Origin: Amylostereum areolatum
Taxonomy: Eukaryota > Basidiomycota > Agaricomycetes > Russulales > Stereaceae
NCBI GenBank assembly: GCA_012932865.1
Contig: SAXG01000001.1
Location: forward strand, 2,035,693-2,099,692
Length of the DNA stretch: 64,000 nt
Direction: 5' to 3'
Shown one piece after another: positions 47,711 to 60,300 of this stretch. The notes beneath the pieces are model-generated. The model saw nothing but the letters and a program-made list of their open reading frames with translations. It did not search any database and had not been told where the DNA came from. Every line of letters begins with the position of its first letter. The stretch's first letter is position 1. The translations under genes and the position numbers were made by a program.

Positions 47711-48248
47711 TTGTGGCAGGAGGGAGAGGCAATGTTGGGACAGTCGGCAGCGGACGCGCACCGACGGGAGCAAGAAGCGGGAGGGGGACGAAAGGTCGAC
47801 GCGGCGGCGGACTGCGTTAGCTTGGGCGGGAGCTCGAACGGGGAGGGCGGTGGCGTATTTGAGGGGGCGGCGGCGCTCGAACCCGTCGGTCGACAAGGGC
47901 GGGAGCACCAGCGGGGGGCGGTCGTGGCAGTCGGGCGAGAAGCGCCTTCGCCTGCGGCTAGGACGGAACGGGAGGTGGCGGTTCGATGGGTTCGATGGGC
48001 GGGAGAGGCGGACGTCGGGAACGAGCGCCAATGTTGCAACAATAATATGTAGATCATTAGATGAGGATTATGCGCTGCTTGAAATTTGAAATCGGGATCT
48101 GTAAAGTCCTAGGCCTGTTCAAGGCCAACTTGTTGAAGAAGTCCCCAGGCATACTTAACACGCCCACCATCCTGGAGTTGGAGATATCTATATCAGTTTC
48201 TGCACTCGTATCAACTCCCGTTCCGTCATCGCCTGGCGCCACTCACCC

Positions 48249-51200
48249 ATGCCACTGCTCGCGACAGGAACCCTCCACCCGCAACTGCACATTCACACGT
48301 TTGGAGAATCACAAAGTGCATATCCTCAAAGCGCTATTGATGCCGTTGAACGAGTTAAAGCGACCGTATCCTTAAACCATTTACTTTCCGAGACTTTAGA
48401 GGAGGTATGATATGCTTGATTGTCCTCCATCTTATACTCATGCACGCGTAGAACCATCGATCCACGCCTAGTTCCTTGGACAATACACTTCTTCAAAGGG
48501 TCACCGAGAGATTTCCCAGGATATTGGACGCGTGCGGGAGTTGCGAAGATCCTGTCCTGCTGGAAACTTTATGGGGCTCAATTGTCACCTTCCTCGACGC
48601 CTTGCGCGAGGAGAAGCTCGAACCACGGGACAGCGTCCTCATCGACTACATCAAGTTCTGCTTGACAGTTGGAGGCTATACACTATAAGGACATGTCCGA
48701 CTGTTTCCCACCGTTTGATGTGGTGAATTTCCGAATTAAGGTGATTTTTGGGGTGATTTCGACAGGTGGTGATTTGGAGCTGTTTTTCAGACAAGCGTGA
48801 TAACCGCTTTACATGGTGATTTCCATCAGCGGTTCCTTGGTCACGGACTCGTAACAATCGTCACGAACCAGTGATGGTCAGTCACGTATCCGTGATGTCG
48901 CCAGCTCACGCGCATGGTTCGACTTCAGCGCTTCAGCTTCTTCCTCAACGACTCGGCGACGGGTTCAGTCGTCGTGCACTCTCCCTCTCCACCCTCCCCT
49001 TCCATGTTCTCGTAAGGACACATAAAGTGTACCCTAAGTCTGGGCAACTCTTTGCAACGGTACGTCTTCGTATTGATCTATTTTTTTCCTTCTATCCTCC
49101 TCCGGCTCGTCCCGCGCATGCTTTGTAGCATGAAGCGGCTCGTTCACGGTTCACTCAACATCACAAACCCAGGCCATATGGCCTCTTATGCATTGTGCAT
49201 CGGTGACAGCGGCTCTTCACCGCCGTTGCCGGTGCTCTCGCACCGTCTCATTTCTCTTCGGTGATGGCGACAGTCTCTTCGGCTGCTGACTTTTGTTTAC
49301 ATAGAGCATGGCCGGGGACTGTCATTGATGGACACAAAACGGGGGATGCTAGGGTATCAGATGGGGGTGAGTATTCCGCCTTCTCTCCCTTGCCACGGAG
49401 CGATATTAAATGTTTGGACAGGCCACGCCCCACGCGCGCATCGCTTCGATGCTGCTGCTTACACTCCGACAGCCATTCCAGCCATTCGCATTTGGGCCCG
49501 GGGCGTGCGGGTGGACGTCACGAAGAGGAGACGTGGTTACGCGAGAGGGTCTCGTTGGGTACCGCCAGCGGTGTGCATAGATTTGTATATAGTGTATATT
49601 GTAGTGTGATTATGAGCTCATAATGCCATGTGTCTGTTTATGAACGCGTAAAGTGCTGGATCCTGCCAAGGTTGATATAGAGCTTCGGTATGCACCACTG
49701 CATCACACTTTACGCGGTCAAGGTTCTAATGAACAGTTTGGAACGTTCATAGTAACGCGCCCCGTTTCGCGTTGACGAAACATCCTGATGCCGATTTCGA
49801 TCCAAGAGCCAAGTTCCTCCCTCGCTATGGTCGCGCAACCCTCCTTGCGTTTGAGGTTCTCCACTCTGCCGATGGCGGTTCGGATTCCGAAGACAGCACG
49901 AGTTCGACCCAATCTGACGATTTTTATGCGCGCTACGGTATCACGATGTCCGAGGACGATGCCTTGTCGGACATGAGCAAGTGGTTGGCGAGAATGAACC
50001 CTAATCCAAGCCACCCTGCTCGTTCTGCGCATCTCTCGTCGTCAACCTCGGATTCGGATGGCGTGGCAGAGCCGGGACTTGTGCGTTGCCTCCTCCCCGA
50101 TAATGTTTCTGGATGCGAGCGACTTTGCGTGCTCGTTGTGGCCGACCCATCTACTATCCACGACGCGATGCTCAGTGCGCTACACCAACGAGCCTCGTGG
50201 GGCATTCACGGACCAATCTTTGGGCTTGTCACGAGCGACAATAGTTTTGCTTTGCAGGTCGCAATTGGTTGGCTGGATGGTCAATCTGGTCAATGTTCAC
50301 CAAACGAATTAGTTTATTTGTGACTTTATCGGGGCTACCTTTCACTGACAACTTCCCTCCTCCAGGCTAAAGCACATATCATACATAATCCTCCTGGCCA
50401 CGCAGGACCTATCGATGCCAGTTTTGATATCGGCACAGTAGAAGGGGGGATATCACTGGCCGCGTTTTTGATTTCTCTGCGAAAAGCATTCATTACGGAT
50501 CGATGTCACGCTTTGGAAACCCCCCCGCCGTCACCTGTTCCTTTATGGAGGGCTGACCAGATCGAAGTTCCCGTTCTTCTCCGGGGCGATCGATATGCCC
50601 GCGTTGAGGCATGGCGGCTGCATACCGCCAGCGTCTCAAGGTCCACCTTCCTTCTCCTTTTCCCTCTTCCCCCAACTCACACCATTACACCTTCAGTTTC
50701 TCCACGAAGAAGGCCCGCAAGCACAATCACTCACCGGAGAAGGGGTCCCCACTGTTAGTATGCTCATCTTCTCGGACGATCTCTTGTCGACGCCCGCTTT
50801 TTAGAAGAGAACAGATAGCAAGCGGGAATGTCGAAGGCGCGTCCGTCCTGCCAAAAAGGTGCGTTGCTTCAACCTACTTTCCGTGATTACACTGATAAAC
50901 TGCTCGCAGTGGCGAGGATACACAAGATAGGTCACAGACTGGCAGTCGGTAAGTTTGTCAATCCATTCGATCCCGCAGATCAGATAACATATAATTATGC
51001 TGTTGCAGCGCCAGTACAGCAGAGTATGTTCCATTTTGTGTCGAGCACGACCAGTCTTGACCGTTTCCATAGGACAACACAGTCTACTGACTCCAATGCG
51101 CCATTCTCTATGTCGCGGTGCGTGCATTGTCAGTCTACTAAGACGAATCGGTACCCTTTGGAACTTAGATCTCGTTCCAGCTTCGCAAAATTAGCAGGCG

Positions 51201-53572
51201 GCCGCGCACACTTACGCGATCACGTCACCATGTATCTTTTTGACCTCAACGCTGTCAAGATTGCGCGTCTTCCGTCCGCCCTGTACTACAACGATGAGAC
51301 CTTCGGCTCGCTAGGAACTGAATACCCCGACTATCTGCCTCTCCTCGAAGCTATGAAGACCTACGATAATGGGACTCAGATCCGGATTCCTGACTCCTGG
51401 TGCAGCCTTGTACGATGTCTGTTTTGTTTCTTCAGCGGTCTCTGAGCATTTCTTCAGGAGACAATGCCAATGGTACCTGTTGACTATGAACATCTTCGCC
51501 CACGCCTACTTGAACAGATCACAGCATACAAGCAGTCTCCTCATGCGCATCCCATACCCACGGACGACAAAATCACATCCATTCTCGCGGATAACCTCCC
51601 AACTATTCTGGCAACGGTTTCGGCGGCTGCTAGCTTAAAGGACATCGCTAGTAGGCAAGACCCGGTGTCAGATGTCTATTCATCTGAGCAGGCGGACAGC
51701 GACAGTATCGAGGACTCGGATACTCCTGTGGAAGCGGTATTTCGTTTGGTGTTTGATGAACTGCTCAAACAGCTTTTAAAGGACCGCTCTCAAGGCGTAT
51801 CTATTGAGTTGCTGCCATTTTCTTCCTCTAGCAGACTTATGACTGATCCCGTATCTCAGGAAGGAGTGCGACGTGTATATGCCCAGGAACAATCTCTACG
51901 ATAGACACGTCAAGCAACCCGACTTTATTCAATCTATGGATCCATTCATGCTTGCATTCAACGGCCAATACTTGGTGACCCGCCAGGAGGGGCTTGTGGC
52001 GGAGAAACTCAAGGAACAATTTCCATCCCTATCTGAAGAGGCATCGCGGATGAAAACAGTGGCGTCGCATGCAGAAACGGCCCGCCAGAGCAACATGGCA
52101 TATTGGCTAAGCCTACGCGATGACGAGTTGCTCAAGGCACGTGCGTTGTTGGTCCCGCGTAAGGGCACCAGCGACAGCACGTCCCTCCTTCGAGTTGAGC
52201 TGCCTGGCAGTGACACTGTCGGCGTCGCAGAGAGGCTAGATAGGCTTGGAGTAGTTCGGACTCGGTCTGACACTAACGACGATATGGATACGGAGCCAAA
52301 GAAGTCCAAAAAAACTCACGAGGACAAGACAGAACCGATGTACAACAACTTCTTAAGACGCGACGTAGACTTAAGCAAACCCTCGGACATACTTGGCATA
52401 GGGATTCATGAATATCTCCCGGTCACGGAACCATCGCTCGATGTTCCCCGCGCGTCCTCCCAACTTGACGCAGTTATAGGACTAGTTGATGCCCGTGCGT
52501 GTGATGTTAATGCTGTATCGGAGCACTATCGACGTTGATTCTCACAACCCCTCAGCACGGCGTAGTCGCGTCAAACGAGGGAATAGTTCCGCTACGTCCT
52601 CAGATGTCGACGATCTTTCTTCTGGGCTGGACAGGATGACGCTAGGGTCCAATAACCAAGGCGGTGAGTAAAGGCTTCGTTATGTCTGGGACCCTTTTAC
52701 TAATTACCATTCATTATCAGAATCTTATCCACACCAAAGTCATATTTCGGATAAAAACATAGACAAGGGAAACAATCCCGAAGGTTTATTCTTCTCCGCT
52801 TGATTTTCACTCGTAATTGATGCGGACTGTCTTGTTTTCAATAGTCCAATCCGATCCAACTCGCTCAAGTAGCAACGTTAACGTGCCAGTCAATCACCCA
52901 TCGGTCAACAAGAAAAAGACATTCTCCATTTTCCTTCCACTCCTCTCTGCGGAGTACAAAAGGCAAAAAGTGACTTACGACTGGACAGGTCCGAACCAGG
53001 CTCGACTCTACCTAGTCGCAGAAGTCAAGTTTCTGGGTGCCTTAGGCATCTTTGACTGTCCAGTCTTTGGCCTTGTTACTGAAGGTGCCGTTGGGGTAGT
53101 GATTTGCGCATGGATGCTCAAAGGCAATTCAGTGAGCGTGCTCGCCCAATCTCGAGGCTTCAGGCGCTGACCGGATTGCATGTAGCTATCTAAAGGCCTG
53201 CATGATATATATATCTTCGAGCGAAACGCTCGTAGCTATGATATCTCGCAGCCCCTGGGCGCGTTGAGCTTCGCAGCTTTCCTCCTCTGGCTTCGTTTCG
53301 ACCATGCAGAACGGCTCAAGGAAAAATTCACCAGTCAGTTACGCTCGGAACTCATACAGAAACTCGAGACGGACCACGACGACTTGAAATGGAAACTCAG
53401 TGACCAATTTGCGAAGGAGGATAGTGACAGAGCCGAAGCCAAGGCGCGGGAAAGGGTGAAGAAGAAGCAGGAAAAGGACAAGAAGACAGAAAAGAAGCCA
53501 CGGGAGACCCTGTTTCCCAAAATGACCCCCTCGTCTGTACGAGCACCCAACGAAAAAGGTGCGGGTCAGTGA
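48249..53572 (+). pseudogene. Large multi-exon unknown protein, family copy 3 (split by a 994-bp insertion)
   Basis: Starts MPLLATGTLHPQLHIHTFGES at 48249 and ends at TGA 53572. Its 5' half is almost identical to copy 2: exon 3 differs by only five of 183 residues. After the fifth exon (about 50705) the two diverge to moderate similarity, although motifs persist: MYLFDLNAVKIARLPSALYY, DILGIGIHEYLPV, LLSAEYKRQKVTYDWTGPNQ, FGLVTEGAVGVVI. Exon 2 is broken after GGCTAT (48679), where foreign sequence gives an immediate TAA. The exon resumes with GATATAG at 49674. Downstream exons and splice sites remain in phase, so the break looks recent. Unless the insert is spliced out, the full protein cannot be made. 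The 3' part might be expressed from an internal start. Confidence 0.72.
48680..49673. mobile_element. 994-bp insertion in exon 2 of family copy 3 (unclassified)
   Basis: Alignment to copy 2 is exact up to GGCTAT and again from GATATAG, which defines the insert to the base. It starts ACACTATAAGGACATG and ends GCCAAGGTT. An inverted match TATAGTGT near 49591 mirrors the 5' ACACTATA, hinting at terminal repeats, but this lies about 75 bp inside the right edge. No long ORF, no clear target-site duplication and no recognisable transposase. It could be a non-autonomous element or a filler from a repair event. Confidence 0.6.
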
Positions 53573-54411
53573 GGCGATCCCTGAGGTTCGTGTTCGACTA
53601 CCTCAATGTCGCCGCATATAACTTGCTCAAGCATGCGATCTCCCAGGAGCCTCATGACATAATAGGTATCAGTGAGAAACTCGCCAACTTTGTCGCTATT
53701 CGATATGCCAGTTCTCCCCATGGTTTGCGTCACGTCCCTGCGCCTACTTGTTATCAAATCAATTCCCATCTGTACCACCAACTCACCCCAGCATTTTCTT
53801 TCAATTGTGCTTCCTTATCATAAATGTTGAATGTCGTGATACACAGCCACCTAAACCTGTATACTCTGCTCTGTAGTGTTCTCGTTGTCCTTGCGTTGTT
53901 TTCATGTTGCTATCATAATGCTATGATATTTTCCCGGAACGTTTTATGGAAAATCCCCTTTCTTACAACGGCCGTCGTCGTGAGTGACGCATATAGGGTT
54001 TAGAATTAAAGGGACGCGTTGATCACGAAAGCCTCCCTATTCCGAAAACCTGTGGTGTTGCTGTTATGAGTGGCCTGTATGTAGATGGCAGACGTCTTCG
54101 AGACATGTTTCGGGATGAAGGAGGGCCATGAGACGGCAGTGCGCAGAGATGCATTCCGCAAGCAAGTTGCACACCTAGCCAAGCCCAATATACAACTTGC
54201 GCGGCCAGACCGCTCGATGCATTCCAACCTATCGGTCCCGCCCGAGCACCCGTCGTCCCGGGCATATATATCGACCCTCCCAGCGTCCGCTCCTTCAACC
54301 CAACCACGCCCACCACTTGCCCGCCGACCCACACAACCACAAGCCGCCCGCTGCCCACTATCCACAACTACACCCACTCACACCCACACCGACCTACCCA
54401 ACCTACCCACA
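53573..54411. other. Intergenic segment within the second module copy
   Basis: It separates the large gene from the small secreted-protein gene. The part from about 54190 on repeats the promoter-side sequence of the first module (about 44990-45223), including TCGATGCATTCCAACCTATCG and a TATATAT motif upstream of the small gene. No other gene. Confidence 0.6.
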
Positions 54412-54726
54412 ATGTTGCGCGTCCTCGCCCTCTCCGCCCTCCTCGCGCTCAACTCGCACATCATCCTCACCACCGCGCGCCCGCTCTCCAGTCCCGCCGC
54501 CCACCCCGCCGCCCTCCTCAACCGCGCGCCCGCTATGCCTTCTAACATGCCCGTGTTCGCGCCCGAGAGGAACGTCTCGCCCGAGCTCCTCGCCCGTTTC
54601 ATTCGCAACGCCGATTTCGACGACGGAGGGGGCCCACCGTCGCAAGGAAATGAGGCGGTTGGTTCCGCGCAGCCGGGCCCGCCGCCGGCGCCACAGGCGG
54701 AGAAGGGGCCTGAGCCGGGGAAGTGA
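54412..54726 (+). CDS. Small secreted protein, copy B (104 aa)
   Basis: ATG 54412 opens the signal peptide MLRVLALSALLALNSHIIL, followed by a Pro/Ala-rich mature region. After LLARF it continues with an acidic/Gly-rich segment (NADFDDGGGPPSQGNE) and a Pro-rich end (PPPAPQAEKGPEPGK) to the stop at 54726. No cysteines are evident in the mature part, so it is unlike Cys-rich effectors. A TATATATCGA sequence lies about 150 bp upstream. It sits directly downstream of the large family gene, as copy A does. Function unknown. Confidence 0.68.
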   Translation: MLRVLALSALLALNSHIILTTARPLSSPAAHPAALLNRAPAMPSNMPVFAPERNVSPELLARFIRNADFDDGGGPPSQGNEAVGSAQPGPPPAPQAEKGPEPGK

Positions 54727-55135
54727 AAGGAGTGAGGGGGCCGGCGGGGAGGAGATGAAGGAGGATTCATGTCCTGGTTCGATACGACGAAGGAAGAACT
54801 TGTTCGTTGGCTGGATATATGCGTTGAGGGGGAATTATCTGTGAACGGGAAGGAGGTGCATATACGTTGTAAGTATATGCTGCCAGCTTTACCGTGAGAG
54901 GTTGCATGTTAAACATCTACGATTCCGAAGTCAATGTGTGAAGGTTCCAAAAAGATCGTCAAGACATCTGCATTCTGTAGACATAAGTAGAAGACAACAA
55001 ACAACAACCAAAACAGAGCGGATAGATGGACGCAAAGCAGAGAGGGAGAATGATACAGGGTTACAACAGCAAGAAGTGAACATATCGTGATCGTGCAGCC
55101 AGCGAGCACGCTCAAGCATTGGAGGCTATGATGGG
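54727..55135. other. Convergent 3' region
   Basis: It lies between the small secreted-protein gene (+) and the Smr gene (-). Only short frames are seen; presumably two 3' UTRs. Confidence 0.5.
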
Positions 55136-57037
55136 TTATACGGTGGGCACCTTCACGAGTAATACGCCGGGGTTCTTCGGGTCAACCTCACACGGAATAT
55201 GGTGTCTATAGAGAGCGTCCCGGGGAGTCAGTACTCGTGGATGGACAGTGTGATGCACGAGATGACGCACTCTTCCAGAGAACGTAGAAGAGCGAGCTTG
55301 AGTACGGGTATCTTGCCCGCGGAATGATTCCCACGTCCCGATATAACACGCAGTTGGGAGCCGCCTTCGACGAGCGTGTTCCGAATTGCAACTTCTGTCT
55401 GGCGGATGGCTTCGGGGACGTTGAGTCTGTGGACGTCGATCGTGTGGTCATCAGCGTCGAGATTATGTGCTGTTCGTAAACATCGTCAGCTCATCGACCT
55501 GGCTAGGAAACAGAGAGAACATACCCTTGAAGTAGCGATCGGCGGCCCTCTTGTGCAGATTCATGGCTCGCTCATGCGCTTCCTCGTATTCGACCTTGTA
55601 TCGCAGCGCGTCCGCGTACCGTTTTTCAGAGATGGCGCGCTTGCGTTCCAGCTCGAACCTGTCGCGCTCAGCCTCCTCCGCGATGGCCTGGTCACGCAAA
55701 ATATCCGCACGTCCGATGATGGAGTTGCGAGAGCCGCCCGAAATGACGCTCGTGCGATCGACGTATTTCCCTTTCTCCATTCGGCGAAGTTTGCCGTTGG
55801 GTGCGGGATCGACTTGGGAAAAGGGAGGCGGAGGCGTGGGTTCGCGGGGAGTGGGGGTAGGAGGCTCGATGATTTCAGGTAATGATTCGACGGGTGGAAC
55901 AGCATGGACAGGGACAATTGGTGTTATCGGGGATATGGGGAGTGTCTCGGGAGTGGGCATATTGAATGGAGGCGTGCTGATAGAGAGTGGTGGCACCGTT
56001 TGTGGAACTGGCATGGACGGGGGAAGGGAACTGGCAGCCATTGTTCGAGACACGAGGACTGGAGGGGGGATGGAGCCCGCGACCCAAGGTCGGGATGTAA
56101 GCACTGGAGGAGGGAGGGAACTTGCGCCCGAAAATTGGGGAACAGGCATGGAGGGTGGAAGGGAGCTGGCGCCTGAAATCTGGGGAACGGGCATGGTGAT
56201 TGTTGGCGGAGGAATGAGGAAAGTCGGTTCGGCGGGTCGCATCGCGGGGATATCCCCTCGTGGATTGAGGTTGAAGCTGACGGAGGAGGAGCCCGACGAC
56301 TTGCTGGAACTTCCGGTACGGCGCATCGCGCTGGGCAAGTTGCTTGCAGCTTCGGGACGACCGCTGGAAGCGTTTGTCGCGGTGGATGTTTCAGACGCAT
56401 AGCCGGGGAACTGGCCCGGGACGCTTCTTCTCCTGGGTTGTGGTGCGGGTACAGGTGCAGGGGTGGTCGTGGGCGCGGTTGTCGGGGTCGTGGAAGATGT
56501 CTGAGCGCGCGGAGGAATCTCGAAGAATTGAACATGGGATGGGAGGGAAGAGAATGGCCATTTGAAGGAGGATCGCGACATGTGTCTGATAAATCTGCTC
56601 GTCCGTCTGAAAAACCTGCGCATGCCCCGATCATACCAAAACGCAGGCGTGAGGTCTGATAAGACCATGCCCAGCCCGGTCCAAAGCAGGACGATCACCA
56701 GCCGAGTTACGCTTGTGGTGAATAGGAAGTCCACGAAGAGGCGGAATCCGAGGCCGACGTAAGGATCGAGGGACTTGGGCCATTTGTCGAGAAAGTGGTA
56801 GAGGACGGCGCCCTCCCAGAGGCCGACGAGGGAACCTCCGAGACGAGGGTCGTGGTTGCTTGCGGTATCGGTGATGACACGGAGGGCGAGGCCTAGGCCG
56901 ATGGCGTATATGCTGTCCATGCCAAAGACGAGCATATGCGCATACTTGAAGACAAAAGCCTGGTGATGGGTAGATTGTGTATTGGGCGTAGCGAAGTGTT
57001 CGGAGTCGGAGCTAGACAGTAGACTGAATGATGGCAT
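55136..57037 (-). CDS. Membrane-anchored DUF1771-Smr domain protein
   Basis: ATG 57037 opens MPSFSLLSSSDSEHF. Residues about 25-150 contain several hydrophobic segments (MLVFGMDSIYAIGLGLALRVI, LVGLWEGAVLYHFLDK, LFVDFLFTTSVTRLVIVLLWTGLGMVL). A long Pro/Ser-rich linker with repeats of SGASSLPP(S/P)MPVPQ follows. Then comes DUF1771 (RDQAIAEEAERDRFELERKRA...ALRYKVEYEEAHERAMNLHKRAADRYFKG) and, after an intron, the Smr domain: HTIDVHRLNVPEAIRQTEVAI, LRVISGRGNHSRGKIPVLKLALL. A last exon carries DPKNPGVLLVKVPTV to the stop at 55136. Smr proteins are nucleic-acid nickases or RNA endonucleases linked to ribosome quality control. Classic DLHG is replaced here by DVHR, and GxG is kept as GRG. The membrane N-terminus suggests an organelle-surface location. 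Confidence 0.85.
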
Positions 57038-57334
57038 TGTCCAAACAAGTGTTGTTTGGTGGTGTTTGTTCATCGACTCTCTGTCCTTTCGCCACCCCGC
57101 CGGGTAAACAGAACGGCTGTCTTCTGTTTTGAGTCTGGCTACGAGAGACTACGCCGGGTCGACGTCGTGGTCCCAAACTCTCATCCAAGGGCCATATGTC
57201 ACCGGTCGCGTATCTCAATGATACATGAGCTTTGGAAGAACTCATACCAACCGTTGGCCAGCGATTCAATATAAGGTCATAACATTGCGCAAGTACTGAA
57301 CCCCCCGAAACAATCTTTGGTATACCTCACTGGA
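57038..57334. other. Short intergenic region
   Basis: Upstream region of the Smr gene and 3' flank of the GH92 gene. No gene is seen. Confidence 0.5.
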
Positions 57335-60300
57335 CTACCTTGGGCTCGCAAACCCGCCTGTAGACAACGACTGCGGTACCGAAGCTCCACAATCATTCAC
57401 CGAGTTCTTGTCGGCTGTCACTTCGATAACGATGTCCCCGCCCACTCTAAACGTATCGAAAAAATCGAAGTGACACCTCGAGGCCTGCGTTTGATTGTTT
57501 ACCGTGACAGCCTTGACGAATTCAGCCGCGCCGTTGGGGATTGTACGCGCGACAGAGTCGGGATCGAAACCAGCCACGGTGACGGTAGTGCTAACGTTCA
57601 GGAATGCATTGTGAATGGTGTACTTCGGGGTCATTGGAGAGAGAACCAAGAGCTCGGTTGTCCCAGGAACTGGGGGATAGTATGTTAGGAGCTAGTTCTG
57701 TCATGATTCATGGAGGAGAAAGATCTACCAGGGTATAAGCCGAGTATATGGAAGGCGAGTAGGGTGGCCATCGCCGCCTGGTCGTCATTACCAGGTATAC
57801 CAGCCGCCGCTATACGCACGTAAGTCACCGTCATCAGATGCAGAAGATTAGAGAGGGTATACTGATGTCAAAGTTGCTAAAGACGACGTCACGAACGCGG
57901 GCGACAGAATCGGCTGGTCGGTTGGCGTAATGGTAGCCTATAGGTGTCTGTAGATGACTGTCAGTTACTGAAGCACGGGCAGGTTATTGGCCTAGCTCGT
58001 ACCTGGAAGGAGGGCTCGTTTCCGGCGAGGTAATAGCCAGCCTCAAGCAAAAGTGTTGGACAGAACGCCATAGAAGTTGTGGTGTTGAACTTACATCGAA
58101 GAAGTGATCTAATCTCTTGACGAAAGTGTCCTATAACGCCGCCACAAGTGACGTTAACCAACATCCAATGCACTGAGGTGACTGAACCCACATTCCCACC
58201 CATCAAGGTTATAAGGTGGTCGGTATCGTGCGGGACAAACCTAAACTTTTCCTTTAGGCTTTTGCATCAGTGAGACGACAACCAACGCACCAACTATACT
58301 CCCAAGACGACGACTCATAGAACCCATTCAGGTTGTTGGCTTGCAGTGAACACGCTCTGGACGTATTTTGGTCGTTCGGGCGAACAATCGGCTGGGTTCG
58401 TGAATTTGAATGTGCCATTCGCGAAGCGTTTCTGCATGAAGCCTTTTCGACGGCACAGTAAGACAACAGTGAGCGCACTACGAGACGTATGACACACCCT
58501 CGAAGCCGTCGTTCTTCACGCTGGGGTCCCATACATTGCGGTACCACTGCATAAGCAACGCCGCTTGTTAGAAGCATGCAAGGTACCGTGAAAAGTGATT
58601 TCTCACCAGAGAGCGGTTCGTGTATCGTGTCTCGTCCTCAGTCTTGTTCAACAACTGTGCAACCTGTCGAATCGCGAAGTCCTCAAACACATACTACATA
58701 GCCTAAGCATCTCTGGACACATATTCAGTGCATGGACATACCTCGAGCGTTCTACTGCCCTCCCTCGTCTGCCGGCCTGTGCTCGAAGGGTCAAGAACAG
58801 CAAAGGGCACATAACCTGATTGCCTGTTCGAAGAAACCGTCATCACTATGCTCAAATAACCCACGTCAAAACACCTACTGGTAGACATTGACCTGTCGTC
58901 CCTGGATGTTCCACTCAGGTGGATTCAAGTCACCGTCCGCGATCTGCGCCGCGTAGAGTTCCTCAAGGTCGACGCCTAGCTGACCAGCCTCATTGTGGTA
59001 GTTGGCTGCAAAATGGCCAACGATCACATCCGCACTTGAACCTGCGTCGCGAGACGTGACTTCAGCATGGAAATGGTGGAGGAGTGAACGAAAATGGCTA
59101 CCTCCTTGGGTCCATCCCGGAAGGTTATTAGCTCTGCACTCAGGCATCCACCCGTTCTTGCGGTATCCATCGATATAGTTCTCAACGATTTCAGCAAATG
59201 TATCGGGAGAGTGGAGTGCCATTAGTGGGTAAAAGGTGCGGAACTACAGGCAACGTCAGTAAGCAAGTTGGCCTAGTATTGACGGTCAAACTGACAGTGT
59301 CCCAGCTGGGAAGCGACGTTAGCAAAGGCACACGCATAAGAAAGGGGCAGGCAGACACACCTGCAATAGAGGGAATCGTAGTAAGGTGCAGTAGTATCTA
59401 AAAACACGCCCTGCGTTTCTCCTGTCGCGTTGTTCTAGCCATGCCGTTATTAGCGTCCTACCACCACAAGGAAGGAGTAAGGACCATACTGGAGTTAACG
59501 ATGCTCGGTATAGCGACGAATACAACATCTCCGTCACATTTTCCGGTGTGCCCCCAACATCAATGACCACTTTACTCAATCTCTCGTTCCATAGCGCCTT
59601 GCTCGCCGCCTCTACATCCTCGAAACTTGTCGTCCCGATCTCCTGCTCGGCGTTGGCGCATGCTTGGTCGGTAGAACGAAAAGAGACGCCGACGCGGATG
59701 TTCACTTGTGGAGGCGTATTGGCGTAGGAAAAGAGGGCGCCAGATTCGTATATGCCACCAATAAGATTGACAGAGAGGTTCATATGAGTCTGACCAAGGC
59801 CTTTGGCATCTAGTCCATAGCTGATGACATGGAGGCGGTGGTAAGTTTGATAGACATAAACTCATTTTCAGGAAGAATACACACGGGTCGCCCGTCCAGA
59901 TACCGTACTGGTCCAGCTTTTGGCTTCCGTTGGCAAGTAGATCGTAGCATGCGAAAGCTTGGTACTGGAACGCGGTAGGGCCAAAGCTGCAGGATCATCC
60001 TCCAGTCAACCAATTTACAACTTGGCGAGACTGCACCTACCTCGAGCCCCAAAAGCCGCCGATGGTGATTCGGCCTTGTTCCGGGTCGATATTCAGTTCT
60101 CCACCCTTAAACGACGCCGGCAGGTCATTCGCAAGATCAAGCGTGAAGAAAGGTGTGGAGCCGTTGGGAAACGTGAACCGCTCGAGGCCAGCACGTCGCG
60201 TGGAGGTAGCTTCCATTTTGATATCGTTGTCGAGCGTCAAAGAGAAATATCCAGGGGAAGCATCTGCGGGCCACAATGAGAAAGTCTGCGCATTTGGACA

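Larger units (their letters stand above)
45413..48240. mobile_element. Candidate Crypton-type element between the two module copies
   Basis: The sequence between the point where the small-peptide copies diverge (about 45412) and the start of family copy 3 (about 48240) has no counterpart next to the other copies. It contains the tyrosine-recombinase gene and a minisatellite. Cryptons lack terminal inverted repeats, so exact ends cannot be set from one copy; I saw no clear target duplication. Confidence 0.45.

Noticed and set aside
46908..48089. 393-codon + frame containing GGTWNTSGV repeats
   Set aside because: The repeats come from the 27-bp minisatellite, and the rest is antisense to the recombinase 5' region and G-rich DNA. 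No other evidence of a protein.
48680..49673. Helitron interpretation of the insert in copy 3
   Set aside because: No 5'-TC, no 3'-CTRR with hairpin, and no clear A-T insertion junction.
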